Positions 35,686 through 44,792 are shown, numbered from the stretch's first letter. The stretch is DNA of 64,000 nt from Maribacter caenipelagi (GCF_004364175.1 NZ_SNZW01000013.1:310001-374000); one strand, 5' to 3'. Notes: generated by a model not told the origin, from the letters alone. Numbers and translations: made by a program.

Positions 35686-36724
35686 TGATGATGTACGTGA
35701 GAACACTGCAGACATTTTAGAACTTGCCAACTATGAGGTCATCACTGCCGAAAATGGTAAAATAGGAGTTCAAAAAGCGAAAGAATTTCTTCCAGATTTG
35801 GTATTGTGTGATATAATGATGCCACAAATGGATGGTTTTCAGGTTTTACAAACCTTTGAGAAAGATATTTCTATGGCAAGTACTCCATTTATATTTCTTA
35901 CCGCTAAAACAGAAAGGGAAGATATGCGCATGGGTATGAACCTTGGTGCCGATGATTATTTAACGAAACCTTTTCAGGAAAATGAATTGCTAGGGGTAAT
36001 TGAATGCCGGTTAAATAAACATGACAACTTAAAAAAGGAAATTGCCAGAAATTTGAAGGGTATAAATACTTTTATTAAAGAAGTTTCTGAGTATGAAGAT
36101 ATGGAGGGCCTATCTAAAAACCATATGCTTAAATCTTATGAAAAAAAGGAAATTATCTTTTGGGAAGGAGATAACGCCCATTCATTATTCTTTATTGAAA
36201 GTGGTAACGTAAAAACGTATAAGGGTACTGAGGCTGGTAAAGAATTGGTAACGGGATTATACGGACCTGGTGACTTCATAGGCCAATTGTCCCTTTTGCA
36301 TGCGGCTGGTACTTATGTAGAGAATGCCGTTATTTTAGAAGATGCTCAAGTTTGTGCCATACCAAAGGCAGATTTTATAAAGTTATTATATGGTAACCCT
36401 TCGGTCTCACAAAAGTTCATTGCCATGGTGTCCAATAATTTAATCAATGTACAGTCTCATTTGGTAGATATGGCCTTTGCATCGGTAAGGCAACGTGCGG
36501 CAAAAGCTTTGTTAGAGTTGTATGAAAAAGGGCTAATAAAAGACAAACCCAATGGTGGCATGTCAATACCTCGTGAAGATTTTGCAGGTATGATAGGTAC
36601 AGCGACTGAAACAGCCATTCGTACGCTTTCAGATTTTAAAGATGAGGGTTTAATAACCACAGATAGCGGTAGAAGAATTATAATTTTAAATAAAGAAGAA
36701 CTGTTAAGTATTTCAGATTTTTAA
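35657..36724 (+). CDS. Response regulator fused to a CRP/FNR-type DNA-binding protein
   Basis: 355 aa from the ATG at 35657 (MKRILLIEDND), the natural REC start, overlapping the kinase by 29 bp. REC domain (1-120) with D52 (LVLCDIMMP), Thr (FLTAK) and Lys (LTKPF). A cyclic-nucleotide-type domain covers about 140-255 and a winged helix about 270-345. The recognition helix reads TATETAIRTL, keeping the Glu and Arg that contact TGA in CRP and FNR. The cassette lacks the cAMP-binding Arg-Ser pair, and there is no four-Cys Fe-S cluster, so it is probably driven by phosphorylation. Best candidate to bind the 32 boxes in this window. Confidence 0.92.
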   Translation: MKRILLIEDNDDVRENTADILELANYEVITAENGKIGVQKAKEFLPDLVLCDIMMPQMDGFQVLQTFEKDISMASTPFIFLTAKTEREDMRMGMNLGADDYLTKPFQENELLGVIECRLNKHDNLKKEIARNLKGINTFIKEVSEYEDMEGLSKNHMLKSYEKKEIIFWEGDNAHSLFFIESGNVKTYKGTEAGKELVTGLYGPGDFIGQLSLLHAAGTYVENAVILEDAQVCAIPKADFIKLLYGNPSVSQKFIAMVSNNLINVQSHLVDMAFASVRQRAAKALLELYEKGLIKDKPNGGMSIPREDFAGMIGTATETAIRTLSDFKDEGLITTDSGRRIIILNKEELLSISDF

Positions 36725-36755
36725 TTTTAAAATAAATTGTGGTAAAAATTACAAC

Positions 36756-36798
36756 TGATTTTGGTCATTCTGTAAAGTGCTGCTATTGTTTAAATTAG
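36756..36798 (+). promoter_or_regulatory. FNR-like box and -7 element for 36847-37386
   Basis: Box TGATTTTGGTCA at 36756-36767; -7 element TAAATTAG at 36791-36798. Confidence 0.8.
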
Positions 36799-36846
36799 AT
36801 ATTGCGAAAGGTGTTTTAATATTATTAGAACAAAACTTTCTAAGTT

Positions 36847-37386
36847 ATGAAAGCAATACGTTTAAAACAGAAGCAGCAAATTTTTTCAATTAAGAGTTAC
36901 CAAAAACTTTGGCAATTGAAGACGGCAATACATCAATTGAATATACTTAATGCAAATAACTTACAACTTTCTGTTTTAGGTAAACTAAACCAAAATGCAG
37001 TATTGAAAAGTAGCCAGAATGAACAGGCGAATACAGAGTTAAATCAAAACTTAAAAACCATTTTTGGAGTTAAAACGGATTTTGCAACGTTCAACAATCC
37101 AGAAATAGGTACACTTTTTATCACCGGTACTGTAGTACCCCACTTTTTGCAAGATATGTATGGCAGCAAACAATTGGGCGAATTCCCTTCTGGACCTTAC
37201 GGCATACTTAGAGGACTTGGTTTTACAGAGAAAATAGCATCTAGCTGTCTACAAGATTTATATAATAACTATTTTCTCCTCATTTTAAGGTCTTATGAAC
37301 AAGAATTGAAGTTTGTAGATGAGTTGCTTCAAAAAAATAAATCTATACTATATAATATCTGTTGGTATAGATTCTTCGAATTTTAA
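36847..37386 (+). CDS. Hypothetical protein, weak general-stress-protein resemblance
   Basis: 179 aa, no signal peptide. I do not recognise it securely. The layout of a KLWQLKTAIHQLNILNAN helix, then a Gly/Pro segment and LRGLGFTEKIASSCLQDLYNNYFLLIL, vaguely resembles the Gsp17M/YflT-type stress proteins with their Gly-rich centre, but no key motif is decisive. Promoter and terminator frame it as a single-gene unit. Confidence 0.7.
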   Translation: MKAIRLKQKQQIFSIKSYQKLWQLKTAIHQLNILNANNLQLSVLGKLNQNAVLKSSQNEQANTELNQNLKTIFGVKTDFATFNNPEIGTLFITGTVVPHFLQDMYGSKQLGEFPSGPYGILRGLGFTEKIASSCLQDLYNNYFLLILRSYEQELKFVDELLQKNKSILYNICWYRFFEF

Positions 37387-37394
37387 ATAAGGAC

Positions 37395-37427
37395 AAAAAA
37401 AAACAGGAAACCAAAGTCTCCTGTTTT
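37395..37427. terminator. Bidirectional terminator between 36847-37386 and the small RNA
   Basis: Stem 37400-37408 with 37419-37427 (9 bp, 10-nt loop). Reading right to left it is followed by a long U run, so it is strongest for minus-strand transcripts. On the plus strand the T's lie inside the stem. Confidence 0.75.
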
Positions 37428-37582
37428 CCCGCAATACTTTTGAATTTATGTATGCTTTCAACCAAACTTGTACGCCATCTTATTACTAAAATGATTTATA
37501 AATCGATTTGAACAATCACAAATTTTCTGGCATCGCTATGGTTATCTTTTCCTTGCGGAAATGAAAACCGATATCAATTTTT

Positions 37583-37791
37583 TAAAAGAAACCGAGGTGC
37601 CGAAGTACCTCGGTTTCCTAGAAGATGTTCTTCAACCCAATCGCCACTTAATGATCCTACTTAAATATATTGCTATAACCGTTCGAGATACAATTAGTAT
37701 TGAAAGAGTGGTCGTAACCTCTTCTTTTCTTAGATTCTAGTCTTTTAATAAAAAGCTAGATCTGTATGATTTTCAATGAACGTTTAATTAT
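37583..37791 (-). ncRNA. Candidate small RNA under an FNR-like promoter
   Basis: A box plus -7 element at 37796-37838 points left into 467 bp with no usable ORF. About 205 nt later an 11-bp GC-rich hairpin (37588-37617) with a C(UUCG)G loop on the minus strand is followed by UUUCUUUU, as in an intrinsic terminator. No ORF longer than a few codons starts in this interval on that strand. It would be a small RNA of the regulon. A short leader peptide is an alternative. Confidence 0.6.
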
Positions 37792-37795
37792 ACAG

Positions 37796-37838
37796 CTAAA
37801 ATACAATGTTGTGTCGTTGTCTAAAATGACCTAAGTCA
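37796..37838 (-). promoter_or_regulatory. FNR-like box and -7 element for the candidate small RNA
   Basis: Box TGACCTAAGTCA at 37827-37838; minus-strand -7 element TATTTTAG at 37803-37796. It lies beyond the stop of 37854-38522 and faces away from any CDS. Confidence 0.8.
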
Positions 37839-37853
37839 GTTTCTCTATTTTTT

Positions 37854-38522
37854 TTAAACAAATTCAGGATATGATTGTACAACTATTTCATTTTGTACAT
37901 TTCTAACTCCGGCGGCTTTATATGCTGTTTTTTCAATTAATTCTCTTTCTTTTATAGAATGCACCCTTCCCTTTAATTGTACTGTGTCACCATCAACTTG
38001 AACTCGTATGCCTTTTGCCATTATACTGGTATGACGCTCCAAGGCTTTGGTAATTTGGTCTTCAATATTATCAGCTTTTAATAACGGTGTTATTTCTATG
38101 TTATTGACGACACCTTTTACACCTAAAAGATTTTGAAGTATATTTTTAGCAGCTTCACGTTGGTGAGACCAAGTTACTTCTCCTGAAAGATAGATGTATC
38201 CGTCTTCAACAAAAATCTTCACTTTTTCGCTAGGTATAGTTGCATTCCATTCAAGGGCATTTACTGCTGCTTTTGCAATTTCTTTATCGGTTTTAGCATA
38301 TTCATCACCATATTTTACTTCAATATCCTCGGCAACGGCTTTTACACCAACAACACGTTTAGCAACCTTGTTCGCCAACGCTTTTTTGAAATATTCGTTG
38401 ACTACGCCACTTAATGTTACAATACCATTTTCTACAATAACCCCAATTTGAGTTTCGTCAATATTTGGTTCAAAAACAAGTTCGTCTAAGATGTCTTGCT
38501 TTATTTGTGCATCTGTTTTCAT
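37854..38522 (-). CDS. Triple BON-domain protein
   Basis: 222 aa, three BON domains of about 70 residues (near 5-70, 80-150 and 155-220). Each shows the pattern of a conserved Gly in V-x-L-x-G-x-V followed by Ala-rich helix and VxGVxxVxNxI. BON domains bind phospholipid or peptidoglycan and occur in osmotic-shock proteins. No signal peptide is visible, so it is probably cytosolic or membrane-associated. Closely related to 39898-40566. Confidence 0.88.
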   Translation of the reverse strand: MKTDAQIKQDILDELVFEPNIDETQIGVIVENGIVTLSGVVNEYFKKALANKVAKRVVGVKAVAEDIEVKYGDEYAKTDKEIAKAAVNALEWNATIPSEKVKIFVEDGYIYLSGEVTWSHQREAAKNILQNLLGVKGVVNNIEITPLLKADNIEDQITKALERHTSIMAKGIRVQVDGDTVQLKGRVHSIKERELIEKTAYKAAGVRNVQNEIVVQSYPEFV

Positions 38523-38538
38523 ATAGCTTTATTTTCAA

Positions 38539-38581
38539 TAAAAATACGTTGTACTATTCATCTGTAAAATGATGTGAATCA
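38539..38581 (-). promoter_or_regulatory. FNR-like box and -7 element for the BON protein gene
   Basis: Box TGATGTGAATCA at 38570-38581; minus-strand -7 element TATTTTTA at 38546-38539. Confidence 0.87.
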
Positions 38582-38626
38582 GTAATACATATTGTTCTCT
38601 TCAGTTTATAAATCGATAATTGACAC

Positions 38627-38669
38627 TGATCTAGATCATTTTATGGTTGTGAACAAATTTCAATTTTTG
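38627..38669 (+). promoter_or_regulatory. FNR-like box and -7 element for 38690-39472
   Basis: Perfectly palindromic box TGATCTAGATCA at 38627-38638; -7 element AATTTTTG (one mismatch) at 38662-38669. Confidence 0.83.
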
Positions 38670-38689
38670 GGGTATAATTTCTAAATAAT

Positions 38690-39097
38690 ATGAAAATGGA
38701 AACAACAAAAACGAATACAAAAGCTGCATTATTGCTGCTAGGAGCAAGCCTAGAATTGCTACACCAAGAAAGTATGGAATGGTTAGATACTGTTGCCTTC
38801 TGGAAAGATGAAACAAAATTCTTCGCCAATCTTTTAAAAAATAAAAAGACTACGGGTTCTGAATATGCGAAAATGCTAGAAAACTTAGATAAAATTCATG
38901 AAAACCTATTTGATTATTTAGAAGAAGATATTTTACTTCATGAAAAGTTATTATCTCGTTTACATAAAGGTGAAAAAGGATTGTCTGATTGGGATTATCG
39001 TGAAAAGCATCGAAGTTTGGGAGAGCGAATGGATTTGTTTACGACCGACTTTAGGGAATTTAAAAAAATGGTTTTCGGCTATGTAAAGAAGCTTTAA
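38690..39097 (+). CDS. Small helical protein, member D of the four-paralogue family
   Basis: 135 aa, helical. Family segment: W-L-D-T-V-A-F-W-K-D-E-T-K-F-F near residue 28, then I-L-L-H near residue 83. No signal peptide. Together with the next gene (39116) it forms a short operon from its own regulon promoter. Confidence 0.8.
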   Translation: MKMETTKTNTKAALLLLGASLELLHQESMEWLDTVAFWKDETKFFANLLKNKKTTGSEYAKMLENLDKIHENLFDYLEEDILLHEKLLSRLHKGEKGLSDWDYREKHRSLGERMDLFTTDFREFKKMVFGYVKKL

Positions 39098-39115
39098 GCA
39101 TTAAAAACAATAGCT

Positions 39116-39472
39116 ATGGAAATGACCATCTTTATTAAAGAATTTCGACAGGTAGATAGTATTGCCCGATTCATGGACTTTTACCATAGCTTACAAATGA
39201 ACTATTTGGCAAGTGATTTGTTAGAACAAGGTTTATCTCCAAAACAGATTACAGACGCGGTAATCAAAGCAATTAACATTGGCAAGGTCTCAGGGTTGAT
39301 GATGAAAGAGCATTTTAAACCTGTTTTTAGTGGTTTTAACAACGAGATAATCAACGATTGTAAACTATCTCACTTGGCATATGGTCTTGTATTGTTAAAT
39401 GCCGATGTAAAACTCACTGTAGTAAGCAATTTTCAGATAAGTGTTTTGAGGTCTCATATAAATAGGTCTTAG
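39116..39472 (+). CDS. Hypothetical small protein
   Basis: 118 aa, 18 bp after the preceding gene, so probably cotranscribed. No recognised family. Predicted mixed helix/strand with KLSHLAYGLVLLNADVKLTVV near residue 85-105. No transmembrane segment or signal peptide. Confidence 0.7.
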   Translation: MEMTIFIKEFRQVDSIARFMDFYHSLQMNYLASDLLEQGLSPKQITDAVIKAINIGKVSGLMMKEHFKPVFSGFNNEIINDCKLSHLAYGLVLLNADVKLTVVSNFQISVLRSHINRS

Positions 39473-39897
39473 TGCATATAAAATTTATAGGAGATTACAA
39501 TAGTGGTTAGAATGAGGCAATATATAAACTCTTCTTCTAACGGCTAACTGCCTTAATTTTACTTGAAATCAGCTACACACCTATAGATTATAGGGTAATA
39601 CCTAAATACAGCACATTGTATTCTTTATTAAACCTCACAATTCTTTTATTTGAATGGCAGCATTGATCATTTAAGGGGTGGTTACTCTATGGAACACTAT
39701 TTAAAAATTTATTTTTTGAATTCTTTTTTAGTTAAAACATTCTTTGGGCTACAATGTCTTTAAGGTTTGCCTTTTTTTTGGTCATGTTATTCTGTGATTT
39801 TTTATAATATAATTCTACTTGTAAAATTTTAAAAAGCCCCCGCTTAATAAATAAACGAAGGCTTTAATGGTTTGCGTTGTATACGCTTTAAATAATA
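39473..39897. other. Intergenic stretch with one terminator
   Basis: 425 bp between convergent genes. No ORF, box or repeat was recognised other than the terminator at its right end. Confidence 0.5.
39827..39865 (-). terminator. Rho-independent terminator of the second BON gene
   Basis: On the minus strand AAAGCC (39865-39860) pairs with GGCTTT (39838-39833), extended by further G-U and G-C pairs, followed by a U-rich run (39835-39827). It lies about 33 bp after the stop of 39898-40566. Confidence 0.7.
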
Positions 39898-40566
39898 TTA
39901 TGCGTAAGAAGGATAATATTGAATTTTAAGCTTGTTGATCACATCTAATACACCTGGAGCTCTAAAAGCGGCTTTTTCGGCTTCTTCTTTTTCTTTAATA
40001 GAATGCACTTTTCCACTTAGGGTAACGGTGCTGCCATCTGCTGTTACCACAATACTTTTAGCATCTATACGAGCAGATCTCTCAAAAGCTTCCTCAATAG
40101 TATCTTTTACCAAAACCGGTTTAACTGTTTGTTTTAGTTTTATGTTATTGGAAACACCTCTTACACCAACTAAATTTTTAATCGCATTTGATGCTGAATA
40201 TTTTTGATAAGACCATTTCACTTCTCCCGTTAGGTATACCCAACCATTTTCAACTTTAACGATAACTGTATTGTCTGGTACTGATGAATCCCATTCTAAA
40301 GCTTCTACCGCAGCCTTGGCGATATCAGTATCTGATTTATCCATACTTGATGGATATTTAACCACTATGTCTTCGGCTACCGCCTTAACGCCGCTTACAC
40401 GCTTGGCTGCTTTTTCTGCTGCAATTTTCTTAGAATAGCTATCAACTTCTCCGCTTAAGGTAACTACACCTTCATCTACTGCGACACCAATTTTTGTTTC
40501 GTCTATACTTGGTTCCCATGCTAATTCGTCTTGAACATCTAATTTAATTTTTGAATCTGTTTTCAT
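39898..40566 (-). CDS. Triple BON-domain protein
   Basis: 222 aa, three BON domains, same length and order as 37854-38522; aligned residues such as VVTLSGEVDSYSKK and YLTGEVKWSYQK match its LSGVVNEYFKK and YLSGEVTWSHQR. A duplicate or close paralogue. No signal peptide. Confidence 0.88.
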   Translation of the reverse strand: MKTDSKIKLDVQDELAWEPSIDETKIGVAVDEGVVTLSGEVDSYSKKIAAEKAAKRVSGVKAVAEDIVVKYPSSMDKSDTDIAKAAVEALEWDSSVPDNTVIVKVENGWVYLTGEVKWSYQKYSASNAIKNLVGVRGVSNNIKLKQTVKPVLVKDTIEEAFERSARIDAKSIVVTADGSTVTLSGKVHSIKEKEEAEKAAFRAPGVLDVINKLKIQYYPSYA

Positions 40567-40679
40567 CTTTATATAATTTATAAGTTACTATTCTCTTTTT
40601 TACTGTTTATAGTTTAGGTTAATTGAAGATTTACTTGTTTTTATTCATTTTTATTAGATTTAGGTTATACTTATGCCAG

Positions 40680-40722
40680 CAAATTTATAGTGATGAAGAG
40701 CAATTTAAAATGATGTGTATCA
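40680..40722 (-). promoter_or_regulatory. FNR-like box and perfect -7 element for the second BON gene
   Basis: Box TGATGTGTATCA at 40711-40722; perfect minus-strand -7 element TAAATTTG at 40687-40680. Start codon is 114 nt further on. Confidence 0.88.
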
Positions 40723-40766
40723 GTATCTTATATTTTAACAAATCGTCATCCCGTCTCTAATAAAGA

Positions 40767-40778
40767 TGATTTGAATCA
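40767..40778. promoter_or_regulatory. Additional FNR-like box without a matching -7 element
   Basis: Box TGATTTGAATCA at 40767-40778, centre 56 bp from the box at 40711. Neither side has a -7 element at the standard spacing. It may strengthen binding at the neighbouring promoter. The rest of the gap 40567-41076 contains nothing recognised. Confidence 0.6.
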
Positions 40779-41076
40779 TGTTCACGATTATATTTTATCT
40801 CTTTTTAATTCTTTTAAAAAGGTATTGGTCTAACATCTATTTTAAACCGATGCCTATGTTTTGTTATGGTCAATTTTGTGCTTGTAGACGAGAATCAATA
40901 CGAACTATCTTCAACTTTTAGATGTAGTTTGTTGAAAAGGAATAAAATATTTGAGTTGCCATATCATTTTTATTTCGAAATATGGTTTATACCGTAGAAT
41001 GATGACCGAGCGTTTATGAACTATTTTAAAAATCGTTACTTTCCTATTTTAAGTACAATAATTTAAAATTCAATTT

Positions 41077-42018
41077 CTAAATTTTTTCATTACGTCGCAA
41101 CCATTTAAAAATGAACTCTACATCTTTAAGTTGACAAAGTTTAGTTCCTCTTTTGAGTGTGGCTGCGGCACCACAAGCAATACCATATTCGGTCATAACT
41201 TTGGCAGTTTTGCCAGCTTGTGCTTTTATTAGCATGCCTGCTAACATGCTGTCGCCAGCACCGATAGTATTTTTTTCATCGACAATAGGTGCCGGTATAT
41301 ATTTAAATAGATTTGATGTAACCAATAAGGCACCACGCTTTCCTAATGATACCACCATAATTTCGCAAGCATGAGTAGCCATAAATTTTTTTGATGCTTC
41401 TTCTAAAGATTTTGTGGACAAAGTCTGTTCATTATAAAGGCTTGCAAGTTCATTTAGGTTGGGTTTAAATAAATACATTTCAGATGTTATGGCATGTGCT
41501 AAAGCTCTTCCTTTTGTGTCTACTACAAATTTTGCTTTTTTTCGCTTAACAATATCACCAACCAGCTTATAGTAATTATCGGGAATTCCCGCTGTCAACT
41601 TTCCGCTGGCAACTAAAAAGTCGTTTTCATTTAATAAGCCTTCAATTTTGTCCAAACTATTTTGCCATTCATGCTTCTGTACAAATGGACCCGGTAGACC
41701 AAAACGATATTGTAAATCAGAATTTATATCATAAACAGAAAGATTTTCTCTGGTATTATCTTTTAAATCAATAATACATTGGTCAATAGAATCCTTTGAT
41801 AATAATTCTTGAAGATGATGGCCCGTTCGACCTCCTGACAGGTATAGTGCAGTTGATTTGCCTCCCAAATTTTTAATAGCACGAGAAACATTAATACCTC
41901 CGCCGCCAGAATAAAAAATAGGTTCAGAACAATATAATTTTTGATTGGGAATTAAGCTAGGTATTGTGGTGCTTTTATCAATGACAGGGTTTACGGTAAG
42001 TGTTAGTATACGGCTCAA
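41077..42018 (-). CDS. pfkB: 6-phosphofructokinase 2 (second Pfk-2 copy)
   Basis: 313 aa from a TTG at 42018 (SRILTLTVNPVIDKST), chosen because the family begins there; an ATG at 42123 would add 35 residues unlike any PfkB and overlap PEP synthase by 83 bp. It has YSGGGGINVSRAI, GKLTAGIPD and NTIGAGDSMLAG. It lies 22 bp after PEP synthase and is expected to be cotranscribed. Same fold and length as the copy at 19489. Confidence 0.88.
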   Translation of the reverse strand: MSRILTLTVNPVIDKSTTIPSLIPNQKLYCSEPIFYSGGGGINVSRAIKNLGGKSTALYLSGGRTGHHLQELLSKDSIDQCIIDLKDNTRENLSVYDINSDLQYRFGLPGPFVQKHEWQNSLDKIEGLLNENDFLVASGKLTAGIPDNYYKLVGDIVKRKKAKFVVDTKGRALAHAITSEMYLFKPNLNELASLYNEQTLSTKSLEEASKKFMATHACEIMVVSLGKRGALLVTSNLFKYIPAPIVDEKNTIGAGDSMLAGMLIKAQAGKTAKVMTEYGIACGAAATLKRGTKLCQLKDVEFIFKWLRRNEKI

Positions 42019-42040
42019 AAGAGTGATTTTAAATGAATGT

Positions 42041-44437
42041 TTAGTCGCTAATCTCAGTGACCTTTTTAGTGGTATGTTTTTGCTCTGCCTTGTTAATGTT
42101 TTCAATACCTTGAAGTAAAGCATCTGGATTAAAGGAAATACTATCTATACCTTCATCGACCAAGAATTGTGCAAATTCAGGAAAATCACTTGGCGCCTGT
42201 CCGCATAACCCAATTTTTGTACGGGTTGATTTTGCGCTTTGTATGGCCATTGAAATCATTTTTTTGGTAGCTGCGTCATTTTCGTTAAATAGTTTTCCCA
42301 TTATTTCAGAGTCTCTGTCTATACCTAAAGTTAGTTGAGTAAGGTCATTAGAGCCAATTGAAAACCCATCGAATATTTCAGCAGATTCTTTTGCGAGAAT
42401 AACATTGCTCGGTATTTCTATCATGGTATAGATTTTTAAATTATTATCCTTTCTTTTTAGCCCATTTTCAGCCATTACGGTAACCACTTTTTTTCCTTCT
42501 TCTATAGTTCTGCAAAATGGTATCATAACCTTTAAATTGGTTAAGCCCATGTCTTCACGTACTTTTTTAATTGCGGCACATTCTAGTGCAAATCCTTCTT
42601 TATATAGCTCATTATAATACCTGGCGGCTCCTCTAAAACCCAACATCGGATTTTCTTCGTGAGGTTCAAAATCGGCACCTCCTATTAGGTTTGCATATTC
42701 ATTGGTCTTAAAATCGCTTAAACGTACAATGACCTCTTTTGGGTAAAAAGCTGCAGCAATGGTAGCAATACCTTGAGAGAGCTGGTCAATGAAATATGCA
42801 GGTTTGTCAGCGTATTTTTTAGTCAATTTTTCAATTTCTTTTCGAGTGTCCGCATTTTTGATCTGATTGAATTTTACCAATGCCATTGGGTGTACTTTGA
42901 CTTTATGGGTAATTATGAACTCCATTCTAAGTAGCCCCACACCGTCATTTGGATAGCGAGAAAGGTTAAAGGCATTTTCGGGGTCTGCAAGAATTAATTT
43001 AGCCTCTGTAAGTGGCATCTGTATTCCAGAAAAATCTATTTCTCTCTCTTTAAAAGATAAGTTTCCTTTATAGACATATCCTGTTCTTCCTTGTGCACAA
43101 GACAATGTTATTGTTTCGTTATTTAGAATTCGTTCGGTTGCATTGCCACACCCTACTATTGCTGGTACGCCCAATTCACGAGCTACTATGGCCGCATGGC
43201 TTGTTCTACCTCCTTTATTGGTAATAATTCCACCTACCTTTTTAAGCAATGGATCCCAATCTGGAGTAATAGTGTCCGTTATTATAATCGTATCTTTAGT
43301 TAAACTTGGTGCTTCGTTCGGGGAGTTTAAAATAATAGCTTTGCCCACTTTAATTTTTGACCCAATAGCATTACCCTCGGTATAGATTTTGCCTTTTTCC
43401 AATAACTTATATTCAATATGAATTTGTTTGTCTTTGTTTTGATGAACGGTTTCTGGTCTTGCTTGGGTTATGAATAGTTTATTTGAAATTCCGTCTTTTG
43501 CCCATTCAATGTCCATAGGTTTTTTATAATGCTGTTCGATCAACAACGCCCAGTTGCCCAAGGTGATAATCTCATCATCTGATAATACATAGGTTTCTTG
43601 TTTTTCTTTTTTTGTAGGTACATTTAGGGTGGTCGCCTTATCGGCCTCGTCGGCATAAACCATGGTTAGTTTTTTGTCCCCTAATTTTTTTTGTACGATC
43701 GGATTCTTTTTTTTTGACAAACTTGGCTTGAATACGTAAAACTCATCTGGGTTTATCGTGCCTTGAACAATATTCTCGCCCAGACCCCAAACCCCGGAAA
43801 GTAAGATGATATTCTCGAAACCTGATTCTGGTTCAATAGTAAACCCCACTCCAGAACAACCTTTGTCTGAACGAACCATTAATTGTACCCCAACAGAAAG
43901 GGCGATGTCTTTATGTAGAAAACCTTTGTCTTCTCGATATTTAATAGCTCTATCTGTATACAATGAAGCAAAGCATTTTTTTACTGCCTCTAACAATGGA
44001 TCCTTCCCCTTTATATTTAAAAAAGTATCATGTTGACCTGCAAAACTGGCATCTGGTAAGTCTTCTGCCGTAGCGCTACTTCTAACGGCTACGGCCATGT
44101 CAGTATCACCGCATAAATCGTTGTATGCCTTTATGATAGATTCTGTTAATACTTTTGATAATTCACTTTTAAGAATTAGATTTCTTGCACGGTCCCCTAT
44201 CAGTGCCAAATTGGAATATTCTATTCGATCTAAACCAGATATGATATTTTCCAAAGCCTCTTGAATATTATTTTCATTTAAAAACTTCCAATAAGCAGAA
44301 GATGTGGTTGCAAAACCATTGGGTATACCAACACCTTTTGAAGTTAATTGATTGTACATTTCTCCAAGCGAAGCATTTTTTCCGCCTACCGAAGAAATAT
44401 CGGTAATCCCGATATGTGAAAATTTTTTAATAAGCAT
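42041..44437 (-). CDS. ppsA: Phosphoenolpyruvate synthase
   Basis: 798 aa. It makes PEP from pyruvate and ATP. Seen: N-terminal pyruvate-phosphate dikinase domain (GGKNASLGEMYNQL), catalytic His in GGRTSHAAIVARELG, and C-terminal TIM-barrel motifs GSNDLTQLTLGIDRD and the Cys in GLCGQAPSD. Usually gluconeogenic, but in anaerobes the reverse or PEP recycling is possible. It shares a promoter with the second Pfk-2. Confidence 0.93.
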   Translation of the reverse strand: MLIKKFSHIGITDISSVGGKNASLGEMYNQLTSKGVGIPNGFATTSSAYWKFLNENNIQEALENIISGLDRIEYSNLALIGDRARNLILKSELSKVLTESIIKAYNDLCGDTDMAVAVRSSATAEDLPDASFAGQHDTFLNIKGKDPLLEAVKKCFASLYTDRAIKYREDKGFLHKDIALSVGVQLMVRSDKGCSGVGFTIEPESGFENIILLSGVWGLGENIVQGTINPDEFYVFKPSLSKKKNPIVQKKLGDKKLTMVYADEADKATTLNVPTKKEKQETYVLSDDEIITLGNWALLIEQHYKKPMDIEWAKDGISNKLFITQARPETVHQNKDKQIHIEYKLLEKGKIYTEGNAIGSKIKVGKAIILNSPNEAPSLTKDTIIITDTITPDWDPLLKKVGGIITNKGGRTSHAAIVARELGVPAIVGCGNATERILNNETITLSCAQGRTGYVYKGNLSFKEREIDFSGIQMPLTEAKLILADPENAFNLSRYPNDGVGLLRMEFIITHKVKVHPMALVKFNQIKNADTRKEIEKLTKKYADKPAYFIDQLSQGIATIAAAFYPKEVIVRLSDFKTNEYANLIGGADFEPHEENPMLGFRGAARYYNELYKEGFALECAAIKKVREDMGLTNLKVMIPFCRTIEEGKKVVTVMAENGLKRKDNNLKIYTMIEIPSNVILAKESAEIFDGFSIGSNDLTQLTLGIDRDSEIMGKLFNENDAATKKMISMAIQSAKSTRTKIGLCGQAPSDFPEFAQFLVDEGIDSISFNPDALLQGIENINKAEQKHTTKKVTEISD

Positions 44438-44461
44438 ATGGTATTGGTTTTAATATGAAAC

Positions 44462-44504
44462 CAAAATTATCTTAAGGCGTTTTGATTTGGTATGATGTAG
44501 GTCA
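44462..44504 (-). promoter_or_regulatory. FNR-like box and perfect -7 element for ppsA
   Basis: Box TGATGTAGGTCA at 44493-44504; perfect minus-strand -7 element TAATTTTG at 44469-44462. The gap 44438-44858 also carries the plus-strand promoter at 44750. Confidence 0.9.
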
Positions 44505-44749
44505 TTACCCTATGCATGCTTTTCTTTTTTCAGAAAAATGTATTGACAAATTTTAGTAAGGGTACAGATAAACTTTACATGTATACTGTAGTTGAGAATA
44601 AGAAGGTCGATTACCTCTTATTTAATTTTCTTTCAAAGCCAAAATTCAATTGCTATTATTAAATCTATTTTTTGTGTGGATTACACCTCATGGTTTTCAT
44701 GTTAACTATAACCATTGTAGGTAAGCTTGTTTATTTCAATTTTCTTAAC

Positions 44750-44792
44750 TGATCCACATCATTGTAATCATTGACATACCTAGATAAATTAG
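44750..44792 (+). promoter_or_regulatory. FNR-like box and -7 element for 44859-46204
   Basis: Box TGATCCACATCA at 44750-44761; -7 element TAAATTAG at 44785-44792. Confidence 0.82.

Noticed and set aside
35657..36724. An Fe-S oxygen sensor as in FNR
   Set aside because: Only three scattered Cys residues are present and none form the FNR cluster pattern, so direct oxygen sensing by this protein is unlikely.
37387..37853. A hidden protein-coding gene on the minus strand
   Set aside because: All frames contain early stops; only very short ORFs were found, so a small RNA is the better reading.
38631..38829. Two overlapping 61-62 residue minus-strand ORFs
   Set aside because: They are antisense to the start of the helical protein gene and its promoter, and have no support.
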